Part shown: one piece after another, positions 37,116-46,579 of the stretch
How the letters are laid out: each line of letters begins with the position of its first letter
Position numbering within the stretch: position 1 is the stretch's first letter
NCBI RefSeq assembly: GCF_900231835.1
Contig: NZ_OCTN01000001.1
Span: 868,001 to 932,000 of the forward strand
Length of the DNA: 64,000 bases
DNA from: Pontivivens marinum
GTDB lineage: Bacteria; Pseudomonadota; Alphaproteobacteria; Rhodobacterales; Rhodobacteraceae
Direction of reading: 5' to 3'
Program-made: the position numbers and the translations under genes
The notes under the pieces: generated by a model
Seen by the model: only the letters and a program-made list of their open reading frames with translations
Database searches by the model: none
What the model was told of the DNA's origin: nothing

Positions 37116-38039
37116 TCATCCCCGCCCCTCACCCAGCATCTCCAGTACAGCCATGCGGACAGCGACGCCCATTTCGACCTGTTCCTGAATGACAGAGCGG
37201 TTGATGTCGTCGGCGATTTCACCGTCGATCTCGACCCCGCGGTTCATCGGGCCGGGGTGCATGACGATGGCATCGGGTTTAGCGTGGGACAACTTGGCTG
37301 CATCCAGACCGAAGCGGTGGTAGTATTCACGCTCGGACGGGATAAAGCCGCCGTCCATGCGTTCGCGTTGCAGGCGCAGCATCATAACGACGTCCGCATC
37401 CTTTAGGCCGGTTTCCATGTCATCCGTGACCTCAACCCCGAATTTCTCGATCCCGGGAGGCATCAGGGTGCGCGGTCCGACCAAGCGGACGCGGTTTTCC
37501 ATTTTACCCAGCAGCATGATGTTGGATCGTGCCACGCGGCTATGGGCAATATCGCCACAAATCGCCACGGTCAGGCGCTGCAAGCGGCCCTTGCGACGGC
37601 GAATGGTCAACGCGTCTAGCAAGGCCTGCGTCGGGTGTTCATGCTTGCCATCGCCCGCATTAATCACCGCGCAATTTACCTTTTGCGCCAACAGGGCCAC
37701 CGCGCCGGAATTGGGGTGACGCACGACCAGCAAGTCGGGGTGCATGGCGTTCAACGTCAGGGCCGTGTCGATCAGGGTTTCGCCCTTTTTGATCGAACTG
37801 GCCTGCATCGCCATATTCATCACATCAGCGCCCAGACGTTTGCCCGCGATCTCGAAGCTCGCCTGTGTGCGGGTCGAGTTCTCGAAGAACATGTTAATCT
37901 GGGTCAAACCGGCCAGACTGTCCTTGCGCACGGCACGGCTGTCAGGGGTGGTCGCGAAGGTATCCGCCCGATCCAGAATCGCAGTAATATCACTGGGTTT
38001 CAGGTGCTCGATTCCCAGAAGATGCCGATGTTCGAACAT
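37116..38039 (-). CDS. pyrB: PyrB, aspartate carbamoyltransferase
   Basis: PyrB (307 residues) joins carbamoyl phosphate and aspartate, the first committed pyrimidine step. The carbamoyl-phosphate site [13 protein letters not shown] is at about residues 49-61, [11 protein letters not shown] and the aspartate-loop [13 protein letters not shown] are present. The ATG at 38039 has GAGGAA six bases upstream; the GTG at 38042 would put it too close. It heads the minus-strand unit pyrB-zinc ribbon-pyrX-plsY. No PyrI regulatory gene is nearby, consistent with the PyrX-type holoenzyme. Confidence 0.95.
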   Translation of the reverse strand: MFEHRHLLGIEHLKPSDITAILDRADTFATTPDSRAVRKDSLAGLTQINMFFENSTRTQASFEIAGKRLGADVMNMAMQASSIKKGETLIDTALTLNAMHPDLLVVRHPNSGAVALLAQKVNCAVINAGDGKHEHPTQALLDALTIRRRKGRLQRLTVAICGDIAHSRVARSNIMLLGKMENRVRLVGPRTLMPPGIEKFGVEVTDDMETGLKDADVVMMLRLQRERMDGGFIPSEREYYHRFGLDAAKLSHAKPDAIVMHPGPMNRGVEIDGEIADDINRSVIQEQVEMGVAVRMAVLEMLGEGRG

Positions 38040-38290
38040 CACGTATTCCTCTCTGCCGCCTCGCCGCGCGTTATGTCAGGCGGCATGGTGCGGGGCAAGC
38101 GTGTGGATATCGTGTCATCATAGTCGTGCAAATGGGTAGACCACTACACCTACAAACTTAATCCCTGATAAAAGCTGAACAAATTCGTTCACTCACCTTG
38201 ATTACGCCGTGTTACGACTAAAAAACGCCCAGATCACACCCAATAAGAATTGGGGGACCGGGTGACGACTCGGAAATAGGGGGAATTTTG

Positions 38291-39289
38291 ATGCGAGCGA
38301 TTTCATATACCGTAGCGCTGGCTGGCGTACTGGCAACGACTTCTGCAATGGCGCAATGCGACCCGGGCGAGGAAGTCATCCGCTTCTCCCACGTTACAGC
38401 CGAGCAAGGCCACCCCAAGGGTGAAGCCGCTTTGCTGCTGCAAGAGCGCGTCAATAACGAGCTGGACGGCCGCGCCTGTATGGAGGTCTACCCAAGCTCC
38501 ACCTTGTTCAACGACGACGACGTGCTGCCGGCCATGCTGCGCGGCGAGGTCGAAATGGCCGCGCCGTCATTGTCCAAATTCAGCAGCTACACGCAAAGCC
38601 TGCAATTGTTCGATCTGCCCTTCCTGTTCGAGGATATGCTGGCGGTCGAGGAATTCCAGAACTCTGATGCGGGCCAGGCGCTAAAGGAAAGTATGGTGGA
38701 TGAGGGCCTGCTGGGTCTGGAGTTCTGGCATAACGGGATGAAGCAATTTTCGGCCAACCGCCCGTTGATCCAGCCCTCTGATGCCGCCGGATTGCGGTTC
38801 CGCATCCAGCCCTCCGCCATCCTGAATGCACAGATCGAGGCACTGGGTGCCACCGCAACGCCGATGCCCTTTAGCGAGGTTTACGCGGCCCTCGAATCAG
38901 GTGGAGTCGACGGGCAGGCCAATAGCTGGTCCAACATCTACACGCAGTCCTTCCATACCGTGCAGGACGGCGTGACGGAGAGTAATCACGGCATTCTCGA
39001 CTATCTGGTCGTAACCTCGACCACGTGGTGGGACGGCTTGGACCCCGAATTGCGCGACGATCTGGCCCAAATCCTGCTGGAGGTCACGCATGAGCGGAAC
39101 CGCTTCGCATTTGAATTGGGTGAGCTGAACAAGATCCGCGTCCGGCAGGATGGCGTGCGTATCCGTCGGCTGGACGCAGAAACGCGCGCCGCATGGGTCA
39201 GTGCGCTGGCACCAGTGTGGGCACAGTTCGAGGATGAAATCGGGCTGGACCTGATCAACGCAGCCGAGGCCGCTGAGGGCGGGCTGTAA
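38291..39289 (+). CDS. TRAP transporter substrate-binding protein (DctP family)
   Basis: A 332-residue periplasmic binding protein with a cleavable signal (AGVLATTSAMA-QC). DctP-family patterns are IRFSHVTAEQGHPKGEAALLLQERVN, the central EFWHNGMKQFSANRPL with the ligand-carboxylate Arg region LRFRIQPSAI, and PMPFSEVYAALESGGVDGQANSW. The membrane subunits DctQ and DctM that it must serve are not in the window, so it is an orphan here; they may be elsewhere, or the protein may have a sensing role. A CCCAATaagaATTGGG repeat at 38239-38254 lies upstream. Ribosome site AGGGGGA precedes the ATG; TTG at 38288 rejected. Confidence 0.9.
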   Translation: MRAISYTVALAGVLATTSAMAQCDPGEEVIRFSHVTAEQGHPKGEAALLLQERVNNELDGRACMEVYPSSTLFNDDDVLPAMLRGEVEMAAPSLSKFSSYTQSLQLFDLPFLFEDMLAVEEFQNSDAGQALKESMVDEGLLGLEFWHNGMKQFSANRPLIQPSDAAGLRFRIQPSAILNAQIEALGATATPMPFSEVYAALESGGVDGQANSWSNIYTQSFHTVQDGVTESNHGILDYLVVTSTTWWDGLDPELRDDLAQILLEVTHERNRFAFELGELNKIRVRQDGVRIRRLDAETRAAWVSALAPVWAQFEDEIGLDLINAAEAAEGGL

Positions 39290-39380
39290 TATCGAGGCGG
39301 CAGCGGCGAAATATTGCCGCTGGATGCCCAAATCAGGGCGATAATGCGGGGTCCGCCTTCAATGTGGACTCCGTGCCCCG

Positions 39381-39409
39381 TTGACACTTGGCACACCTGC
39401 ACCCATTTT
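39381..39409 (+). promoter_or_regulatory. Likely topA promoter
   Basis: A perfect TTGACA at 39381-39386 is followed after 17 bases by CATTTT (39404-39409), a weak -10. A start near 39416 leaves a short 5' leader before the ATG at 39450. Confidence 0.45.
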
Positions 39410-39449
39410 CCCGCAACAAACGGGCCTGGGGTCCGCTGGGGGAGAATTC

Positions 39450-42116
39450 ATGCCAGTCGTCGTCGTCGAGAGCCCTGCTAAAGCAAAGACCATCAACAAG
39501 TATCTAGGGTCGGACTTCACTGTTCTGGCATCCTATGGTCATGTTCGTGACTTGCCCCCCAAGGATGGATCCGTCGATCCTGACGATAATTTCGAGATGA
39601 AGTGGGAGGTGGCCACCGCCTCGCAAAAACACATCAAGGCCATTGTCGAGGCCCTGAAGACCGACGACAAACTGATCCTCGCGACCGACCCTGATAGAGA
39701 GGGTGAGGCAATCTCGTGGCACTTGCAGGAGGCGCTCACCAAACGCCGCGCCATCAAAAAGTCCACTCAGGTTGAGCGTGTGGTGTTCAACGCCATCACC
39801 AAAACCGCCGTGACCGAGGCAATGAAAAACCCCCGTCAGGTCGATATGGAGCTGGTGGAGGCATATCTGGCCCGCCGCGCGCTGGATTATCTGGTAGGCT
39901 TCAAACTGTCCCCCGTTCTGTGGCGTCGCCTGCCCGGTGCGAAATCCGCAGGCCGTGTGCAATCCGTCGCACTGCGCGTCATCGTTGAGCGTGAGATGGA
40001 GATCGAGGCGTTCAAGGCGCGCGAATACTGGACCGTCAAGGCGATGCTGGAAAGCCCGCGCGGCCAGAACTACGAGGCCCGCCTGACCCATCTGGGTGGC
40101 AAAAAGCTGGATCGCTACGATCTGGCAACCGGTGAGGCGGCGGAACTGGCCGTTGCGGCGATTAACTCCCGCGATATGACCGTTCTGAATGTTGAGGCAA
40201 AACCGGCGACCCGCAATCCGGCGGCTCCGTTCATGACCTCGACCTTGCAGCAGGAGGCCAGCCGCAAATTCTCATGGGGTGCGCGTCAGACGATGAACGT
40301 GGCGCAGCGGCTCTATGAGGCAGGCTACATCACCTATATGCGGACCGACGGCATCGACATGGCGCCAGAGGCCGTGACCGCCGCACGCGATGCCATCGGT
40401 GCGCGTTATGGCAAGGAATACGTGCCCGCCACCGCCCGCGTTTATAAAAACAAGGCGAAGAACGCGCAGGAAGCGCACGAATGTATTCGCCCCACCGAAC
40501 TGACTCGCGCGGCGGAGGAACTGCCCTCCACGGTCGAGGCGGAGCAGCGCAAGCTGTACGATCTGATCTGGAAGCGGACCATCGCATCGCAAATGGAAAG
40601 CGCCAAGCTGGAGCGGACCGCCGTTGAGGTTGGCTCGACAGATGGTGAGGTTGTGCTGCGCGCCACCGGTCAGGTCGTCACCTTTGACGGTTTCCTCAAG
40701 GTATACGAGGAAGGCCGCGATGATGTTGAGGCAGATGACGCAAAGCGCCTGCCCCAGATCACCGCAGGTGAGGCCGCGAAGAAGGAATCGGTTACACCCG
40801 AGCAGCACTTCACCCAGCCCCCACCCCGCTATACCGAGGCAACTCTGGTCAAGCGGATGGAGGAACTGGGCATTGGCCGTCCGTCCACCTATGCCAGCAT
40901 CGTCACCACGATTCAGGACCGCGATTACGTCCGCAAGGATAAGAACCGCCTGATCCCCGAGGATAAGGGCCGTCTGGTAACAGCCTTCCTTGAGAATTTC
41001 TTCCGCCGCTATGTGTCCTATGATTTCACGGCGAAATTGGAGGAGGATCTCGACCACGTTTCGGCGGGCGAGGCAGATTGGCACAAGCTGCTCGAACGGT
41101 TCTGGGTCGATTTCAAGATTGCCTTGGACGAAACCATGGACCTGTCGATCACGGCAGTGCTTGAGAAAATCAACGAGGTTCTGGAACCGCATCTGTTCCC
41201 CGCCAAGGAGGACGGCTCCGACCCACGCCTATGCCCCAATTGCGGGCAGGGTCGCCTGTCGATGCGCACGGCACGGTCCGGCGGCGCGTTTATCGGCTGC
41301 TCGAACTACCCCGAATGCCGCTACACCCGCCCCATGGCGGGCGAGGTTGAGGGCGGCGATGTGGCTGGTCCCGATGGTAAGCTGCTGGGTCATGATGATG
41401 AGGGCGTTCCCGTCACCCTGCGCACCGGTCGTTTTGGCCCCTATGTCCAACTCGGCGAACCGACCGAGGAGGCCCCCAAGCCCAAGCGCGCCTCCATCCC
41501 CAAGGGGACGGAACTGGAAAAGGTCGATCTGGCCATGGCGCTGCCCCTGCTGGCCCTGCCCCGCTTTATCGGCAAGCACCCAGATGGCGGCGATATCGAG
41601 ACCAATATCGGGCGCTTCGGCCCCTATGTCATGCTGACCGAGCCATTGCCCGAGGATGCCGGCGCCAAGGATAAACCCAAAAAGGTTTACGCCAACCTCG
41701 CCGACCCCGAGGAAGTGCACATAATCGGCCTGAACCGTGCCGTTGACCTGATCGAACAGAAAAAGCTGAACCCCGGGCGGCGCGGCGTGGCAGCCGAGCC
41801 GCTGAAACAGCTTGGCGATCACCCAGATGGCGGGCCGATCAACGTGATGAAGGGGCGTTACGGCCCCTACGTGAAGTGGGAAAAAATCAACGCGACCCTG
41901 CCCAAGGACGTGGAGCCTGAAACCGTCACCATGGAACAGGCACTGGCGCTGATCACGGAAAAGGCGGGCTCGAAGCCCAAGAAGAAAGCACCCGCCAAAA
42001 AAACGGCTGCGAAAAAGAAACCTGCCGCGAAAAAGAAGGCTCCGGCTAAGAAGGCAGCCCCTAAAAAGGCCGCCACGCCAGCCGCTGATCCTGACGTGGT
42101 AGATGACGAAAGCTAA
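39450..42116 (+). CDS. topA: TopA, DNA topoisomerase I
   Basis: TopA (888 residues) relaxes negatively supercoiled DNA. The TOPRIM domain opens with PVVVVESPAKAKTINKYLG and contains DPDREGEAISWHL; the active-site Tyr296 lies in GYITYMRTDGID. A Cys4-type zinc finger (CPNCGQGRLSMRT then GCSNYPEC) and three GRFGPYV/GRYGPYV repeats follow. The C-terminal tail (about residues 841-880) is an extended Lys/Ala/Pro-rich histone H1-like segment, presumably DNA-binding. The frame is open from 39381, but the ATG at 39450 with a GGGGGAG site gives the conserved start MPVVVVESPAKAK. Confidence 0.97.
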   Translation: MPVVVVESPAKAKTINKYLGSDFTVLASYGHVRDLPPKDGSVDPDDNFEMKWEVATASQKHIKAIVEALKTDDKLILATDPDREGEAISWHLQEALTKRRAIKKSTQVERVVFNAITKTAVTEAMKNPRQVDMELVEAYLARRALDYLVGFKLSPVLWRRLPGAKSAGRVQSVALRVIVEREMEIEAFKAREYWTVKAMLESPRGQNYEARLTHLGGKKLDRYDLATGEAAELAVAAINSRDMTVLNVEAKPATRNPAAPFMTSTLQQEASRKFSWGARQTMNVAQRLYEAGYITYMRTDGIDMAPEAVTAARDAIGARYGKEYVPATARVYKNKAKNAQEAHECIRPTELTRAAEELPSTVEAEQRKLYDLIWKRTIASQMESAKLERTAVEVGSTDGEVVLRATGQVVTFDGFLKVYEEGRDDVEADDAKRLPQITAGEAAKKESVTPEQHFTQPPPRYTEATLVKRMEELGIGRPSTYASIVTTIQDRDYVRKDKNRLIPEDKGRLVTAFLENFFRRYVSYDFTAKLEEDLDHVSAGEADWHKLLERFWVDFKIALDETMDLSITAVLEKINEVLEPHLFPAKEDGSDPRLCPNCGQGRLSMRTARSGGAFIGCSNYPECRYTRPMAGEVEGGDVAGPDGKLLGHDDEGVPVTLRTGRFGPYVQLGEPTEEAPKPKRASIPKGTELEKVDLAMALPLLALPRFIGKHPDGGDIETNIGRFGPYVMLTEPLPEDAGAKDKPKKVYANLADPEEVHIIGLNRAVDLIEQKKLNPGRRGVAAEPLKQLGDHPDGGPINVMKGRYGPYVKWEKINATLPKDVEPETVTMEQALALITEKAGSKPKKKAPAKKTAAKKKPAAKKKAPAKKAAPKKAATPAADPDVVDDES

Positions 42117-42223
42117 CCGACACAGCACAGTCAGGGTAACGGCCAAACCGGCTGTTGCTCTGGACTGTACCTGTCGTAGCTGCATTTATGCGGCAACAGG
42201 CCAATTCTGGCCGGAGGCTGCAT

Positions 42224-42955
42224 ATGACGACCCTTAAAATCGGCTCGGGTGACTTCACCGTAATGGGTGCGGCGTTCGGGCATAACAAACCCGATCCAAT
42301 CAGCCCGCTGATGACACCGCGTGCCGTGCATGATGCCGCACTGCGCGTACCGCTGCGATTCGGCATGGGGCGCTGGGACTGTGCGCGCCTTGCCAAACTG
42401 GACGAACCGCAACAGGTCGAGGCGATGCAGGCCTTCGTCAACAGCGCCCGCACGACCCACTGGTTGCGCCACGATGTCACGATGCGGACGGATGACACGA
42501 TCTCGCTGACCGACGCGGCGGAGGCGGAGCTGTGGCGGCGGGTTGAGGAAAAAACCGATCTGGGCCACGCGGAGTTAACCGAATGGGTCCGGAAAACCTT
42601 TGGCAAACCACGCCACCACGCGGATTTAACACCGTGGCTGGGGCAGATAATGCCGCATTACAGCTTTACCCTGCATATGGGGCTGGTCCCGATGATGGTC
42701 AGCCTGCGCCCCGCCGACGATACCCTGCCCGAGGGGATCACCCTGACGCTGAATATCCTGGTTGAGGGCATGTATAACGTTGATGTCACCAACCAATGCA
42801 CCGTACCCCCGCGCCCCGTTCGGCAAATCCTGCCCCTGCGCGGTCTGGCCGGATCAACCGAGGATGCAAAGCGATGGGCGATCAATACCGCCCGCCTGAC
42901 CGCCAAGCATAACCCCGTATTGAGCAGCCTGCTGGGTCGCCTGCGCAAACTGTGA
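42224..42955 (+). CDS. Unrecognised 243-residue protein
   Basis: No family recognised. The protein is soluble-looking, without signal peptide or membrane helix, rich in His, Arg and Trp (GMGRWDCARLAKLDE, TTHWLRHDVTMRT, FGKPRHHADLTPWLGQIMPHYSF). The ATG at 42224 has GGAGG 6 bases upstream; the longer frame from 42155 has none. It lies 107 bases after topA on the same strand, before a DUF892 gene. Residues VTNQCTVPPRPVRQ near the end include one Cys. Codon use matches the neighbours, so it is probably a real, resident gene. Confidence 0.72.
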   Translation: MTTLKIGSGDFTVMGAAFGHNKPDPISPLMTPRAVHDAALRVPLRFGMGRWDCARLAKLDEPQQVEAMQAFVNSARTTHWLRHDVTMRTDDTISLTDAAEAELWRRVEEKTDLGHAELTEWVRKTFGKPRHHADLTPWLGQIMPHYSFTLHMGLVPMMVSLRPADDTLPEGITLTLNILVEGMYNVDVTNQCTVPPRPVRQILPLRGLAGSTEDAKRWAINTARLTAKHNPVLSSLLGRLRKL

Positions 42956-43041
42956 ACAGCAGCGGCCGGAAACTTCGGAACCACAGCCATACCCACACGT
43001 TGATCGGACCTAACCCATTCGATTAACGAAAGGATTACATA

Positions 43042-43539
43042 ATGGCTTTTTCGAATCTGAACGAGATTTATATCGACCAGATGCAGGACATTTATTCCGC
43101 CTGCAAACAATCCCGCGCTGCGACGCAGGAACTGCATGACGCCGCCACTGATCCGGCATTGCGCGATGCGCTGGCCGCCGGCGTTACCGGCATTCAGGAT
43201 GGCATGGACACGCTTTCCACGATCCTGTCTAGCCATGACGCAAATCCGGATGGTGAGTTTTGTCGCGGGATGGAGGGGCTGGTGAAGGAAGTTCACGCCC
43301 ATGTTCTGGGTCAGGACTTCACCGATTCCGATGTTCGCGATGCGATGATTATCACGCAATATCAACGGATGGCGCATTACGCCATTGCCGGTTACGGGTG
43401 CTGCAAAGCATTTGCGCACAGGCTGGAGCTGGAGGACGATGCCAAGCGCCTCGATACCTGCCTCAGCGCCAGCTATGATGGCGATAGCACGATGAGCGAT
43501 CTGGCAATCGGCGGGATCAACCGCGCCGCTGCGGCCTGA
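43042..43539 (+). CDS. DUF892/YciE-YciF ferritin-like protein
   Basis: A 165-residue all-alpha protein of the DUF892 group (ferritin-like, YciF). Features are an N-terminal EIYIDQMQDIYSACKQS with conserved Glu and Asp-Gln, and later GLVKEVHAHVLGQDFTDSDVRDAMIITQYQRMAHYAIAGYG, with E-x2-H and H-x-Y metal-site patterns typical of the family. Members are linked to stress response and may bind di-iron; activity here is untested. Good ribosome site AAAGGA before the ATG. Followed by a hairpin. Confidence 0.87.
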   Translation: MAFSNLNEIYIDQMQDIYSACKQSRAATQELHDAATDPALRDALAAGVTGIQDGMDTLSTILSSHDANPDGEFCRGMEGLVKEVHAHVLGQDFTDSDVRDAMIITQYQRMAHYAIAGYGCCKAFAHRLELEDDAKRLDTCLSASYDGDSTMSDLAIGGINRAAAA

Positions 43540-43562
43540 TCCGCCACGAAACGCATGGTTTT

Positions 43563-43602
43563 GCGCCCCGTCTGCATTTCGCGGGCGGGGCGCTCTCGTT
43601 TC
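43563..43602 (+). terminator. Hairpin terminator after the DUF892 gene
   Basis: GCGCCCCG (43563-43570) pairs perfectly with CGGGGCGC (43586-43593), extended by two more pairs toward the loop (one G-T). A short pyrimidine-rich tail TCTCGTTTCC follows. It separates DUF892 from rnr. Confidence 0.5.
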
Positions 43603-43630
43603 CGGCTGCGGGGCGTGCTAAGGCGAGCAC

Positions 43631-45859
43631 ATGAAAGACTTTCCAAGCAAAGAGCAGATCCTCGACTTTATCCGCGCGAACCCTCGCGCCAGTGGTAAGC
43701 GTGAGATCGGCAAAGCCTTTGGCATCAAGGGCAACGCGCGTATTGAGCTGAAACGCTTGCTGCGTGAAATGGCCGATGAGGGCCTGATCGAAAAGGGGCG
43801 CAAACAGTTCCGCAAGGCGGGCGAACTGCCCCCTGTTGCCGTTTTGCGCGTCATGGCCCCCGATAGCGATGGCGACCTGTGGGCCGAACCCCTGCAATGG
43901 GACAGCGAGGATGCCCGCCCCCGCGTGGCAATCGCCCCCGGTCGTGGCGACAAGGCCGTGGGTGAGGGCGATCAGATCCTCGTTAAGATCGACCGTGGTG
44001 AGCAAGGCTATTTCGGCAAGGTCATCCGCAAAATCGGGTCCGGCCCGCAGAAGGTTCTGGGCATTTTCCGTCAGCAGGAATTCGGCGGTCGTATCATTCC
44101 GGTCAATAAAAAGGCCGATAAGGAATGGATCGTACAACCTGGCGATCGCAACGGCGCACGCGATGGCGAACTGGTTGAGGGCGAGCAAATCGGCCGCAGC
44201 GGTCATACTGGCCTGCCCAAGGCACGCATCGCCGCACGGCTGGGCGATCCAGCCGCCCCCAAATCCGTCAGCCTGATTGCAATCCACGAGCATGGCATCC
44301 CCGATGCTTTCCCCGATGAGGTCGTCAAACAGGCGATCAAGGCGAAACCCGTTACGTTGGGCGAGCGTGAGGACCTGCGGCATCTGCCCCTGATCACCAT
44401 CGACCCGTTCGACGCGCGCGACCACGATGACGCCGTCGCAGCGGAGGCAGATACCGATCCCGCGAATGAGGGCGGACATGTCGTCTGGGTCGCGATTGCC
44501 GATGTGGCTCATTATGTCACCCCCGGCTCGCCATTGGATGCGGAGGCCCGCAAGCGTGGCAACTCCACCTATTTCCCCGACCGCGTCGTGCCGATGCTGC
44601 CCGAGGAACTGTCCGGCGATCTGTGTTCATTGCATGAGGGGGTAGACCGCCCCTGTATCGCGCTGCGCATGCAATTGAACGCGCAGGGTCAAAAGATCGA
44701 CCACCGCTTTACCCGCGCGCTGATGCGCTCCCCCGCTTCGCTCAGCTACGAGGAGGCGCAAGCCGCCATTGATGGTGAGGTAACGGAGCGTACAGAACCC
44801 CTGCTCGACTGGGTGCTGCGTCCCCTATGGGCCGCTTATGAGGCCGCGAAAATCGCACGGGCCGCACGGGCGCCGCTGGATCTGGACTTACCCGAACGCA
44901 AAGTGGTCCTGACCGAAACAGGTGAGGTAAAAACCGTCGCCTTCCGCGACCGGTTCGACGCGCATAAACTGATCGAGGAATTCATGATCCTCGCCAATGT
45001 ATGCGCCGCCGAAACGCTGGAACGGGGCCAACGCCCGTTCCTGTACCGCGTGCACGAGGAACCCTCGACCGCGAAGCTGGATCAATTGCGTGAGGTGGTG
45101 GACAGCGTCGGCATGGTGCTGGCCAAGGGGCAGGTGCTGAAAACCTCGCATCTGAACGCCCTGCTGAATGACAGCGCGGGGCAGGAACATGCCGAGATGA
45201 TCAACGTCTCGGTCCTGCGCTCGATGATGCAGGCATATTATGCGGCGGAAAATTTCGGCCATTTCGGGTTGAGCCTCGCCCGCTATGCGCATTTCACGTC
45301 TCCAATCCGGCGCTATGCGGATTTGATCGTGCACCGTGCGCTCGTCTCGACCCATCGTTGGGGCAGTGACGGACTGACCCCCACGGATGAGGACCGGATG
45401 GCCGAAACGGCGGAACATATTAGCCAGACCGAGCGTCGATCCATGCTGGCTGAGCGTGACACGACCGACCGCTACCTCGCCTCCTATCTGGCGGATCGCA
45501 TCGGGAATGAGTTCGAGGGCAAGGTCGCAGGCGTCGCCCGCTTTGGCCTGTTCGTAAAGCTGGACGAGACCGGCGCAGACGGCCTAATCCCGATCAGCCG
45601 CTTGGGTCGCGAATATTGGAGCCACGACCCCGACACGCAAACCCTGCAAGGGGACCGTTCGGGTCGGATCATCGGTTTGGGAATGCCCGTAACCGTCCGG
45701 CTGGAGGAAGCGGTGCCCGTCACCGGCGGCCTGCTGTTCGAGCTATTATCGGTTGAGGATCGCGCCATGCCCAAGGGCAATTCAGGCCCCCGTCGCGGCG
45801 GCCCAAAGCGTAAGCTGACCAAGTCGAAAATCCGGCGTAATAAATCACGACGCTCGTAA
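43631..45859 (+). CDS. rnr: Rnr, ribonuclease R
   Basis: RNase R (742 residues) is a 3'-5' exoribonuclease that degrades structured RNA. An N-terminal winged-helix RNA-binding domain (GKREIGKAFGIKGNARIELKRLL) is followed by cold-shock domains, the RNB catalytic domain (TIDPFDARDHDDAVAAEADT, with the metal-binding Asps), an S1 domain (FEGKVAGVARFGLFVKLDE), and a basic tail (RRGGPKRKLTKSKIRRNKSRR). Length is slightly shorter than the E. coli enzyme. The stop is followed by an inverted repeat structure at 45869-45919. Confidence 0.96.
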   Translation: MKDFPSKEQILDFIRANPRASGKREIGKAFGIKGNARIELKRLLREMADEGLIEKGRKQFRKAGELPPVAVLRVMAPDSDGDLWAEPLQWDSEDARPRVAIAPGRGDKAVGEGDQILVKIDRGEQGYFGKVIRKIGSGPQKVLGIFRQQEFGGRIIPVNKKADKEWIVQPGDRNGARDGELVEGEQIGRSGHTGLPKARIAARLGDPAAPKSVSLIAIHEHGIPDAFPDEVVKQAIKAKPVTLGEREDLRHLPLITIDPFDARDHDDAVAAEADTDPANEGGHVVWVAIADVAHYVTPGSPLDAEARKRGNSTYFPDRVVPMLPEELSGDLCSLHEGVDRPCIALRMQLNAQGQKIDHRFTRALMRSPASLSYEEAQAAIDGEVTERTEPLLDWVLRPLWAAYEAAKIARAARAPLDLDLPERKVVLTETGEVKTVAFRDRFDAHKLIEEFMILANVCAAETLERGQRPFLYRVHEEPSTAKLDQLREVVDSVGMVLAKGQVLKTSHLNALLNDSAGQEHAEMINVSVLRSMMQAYYAAENFGHFGLSLARYAHFTSPIRRYADLIVHRALVSTHRWGSDGLTPTDEDRMAETAEHISQTERRSMLAERDTTDRYLASYLADRIGNEFEGKVAGVARFGLFVKLDETGADGLIPISRLGREYWSHDPDTQTLQGDRSGRIIGLGMPVTVRLEEAVPVTGGLLFELLSVEDRAMPKGNSGPRRGGPKRKLTKSKIRRNKSRRS

Positions 45860-45868
45860 AATATACCC

Positions 45869-45919
45869 GCTGCCACCTGGCGTTCCGAAGCAAGCTTCGG
45901 CCCGCCGATGGTGGTGGCG
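45869..45919 (+). repeat. Nested inverted repeats after rnr
   Basis: CCGAAGC-AA-GCTTCGG (45885-45900) sits inside an outer pair GCCACC (45872-45877) / GGTGGC (45913-45918). The RNA would fold as a stem with an internal loop. No T-run follows; it may be a weak or bidirectional terminator between rnr and the convergent DUF2794 gene. Confidence 0.45.
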
Positions 45920-45967
45920 ATGTGACCTCTGACAGGCGCGCCAGTGGACGCATGAAAGCGCCCAGTG

Positions 45968-46312
45968 CTACTGATCCACCGCGCGGATCAACTTACGCTC
46001 CAACACGCGCAGTACGGTTTTCAGTTCATGCCCCCGCTTCAGGATATGGCCATCCATCCCGATCACCGCATACATGCCCTGCGCGCGCGCCAGTTTGGGC
46101 CGTTTTTCAATACGATACAGGGGATGTTCCGCCGCACGCCGGAAAACGGAGAAGACCGCAACCTCACGTAGAGCGGAAATGCCATAGTCGCGCCACTCGC
46201 CTGCGGCGACCATACGACCGTATAGCGACAGGATAACGTTCAACTCGGTCCGGTGGTAGCTGACTACCTCATCCGGTTTACGGGATCCGTTCAGGTTTGT
46301 GACGACACTCAT
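45968..46312 (-). CDS. DUF2794 family protein
   Basis: This 114-residue protein is assigned to DUF2794, an uncharacterised alphaproteobacterial family. The characteristic core is SYHRTELNVILSLYGRMVAAGEWRDYGISALREVAVFSVFRRAAEHPLYRIEK in segments, with many aromatic and Arg residues, and ends ILKRGHELKTVLRVLERKL. Possibly nucleic-acid related given its basic nature, but that is only inference. Convergent with rnr, divergent from the gene at 46580 with a 267-base gap. No clear ribosome site before the ATG. Confidence 0.88.
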   Translation of the reverse strand: MSVVTNLNGSRKPDEVVSYHRTELNVILSLYGRMVAAGEWRDYGISALREVAVFSVFRRAAEHPLYRIEKRPKLARAQGMYAVIGMDGHILKRGHELKTVLRVLERKLIRAVDQ

Positions 46313-46579
46313 AGTGCAAAAATATGCGGTTTGCGTGGTTAGGCAAGCACACAGATCAGATTAAGGCAGAGGCGCCTAAAACTCTTCCCGAAACAGCCCG
46401 ATTTTGCCCGCTTTCCCGCCATGATTTTCCCGTTTAACGATAGTGCGGCACACGGGACGATCCTATTTCATGCCCCCAAACTGAATTCGGATCATTCGGT
46501 GTGCCGTACCTTTCCTAACAGTTGAATCCTGATGTCGATCCGATAGGGTCTGCCCTCCTACGACATAGCGAGGTGCCCC

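Noticed and set aside
39301-39322. Terminator after the TRAP binding protein gene (CAGCGGC...GCCGCTG)
   Set aside because: The stem is good, but no T-run follows; not listed as a terminator.
39389-39404. Sigma-54 promoter (TGGCAC...TGCA) upstream of topA
   Set aside because: Spacing between GG and GC is about 7 bases instead of 10; the perfect TTGACA nearby is the better promoter.
40272-41192. 306-codon minus-strand frame across topA
   Set aside because: Antisense of topA and composed of shadow codons.
43517-44512. 331-codon minus-strand frame across rnr
   Set aside because: Antisense of rnr; no motif.
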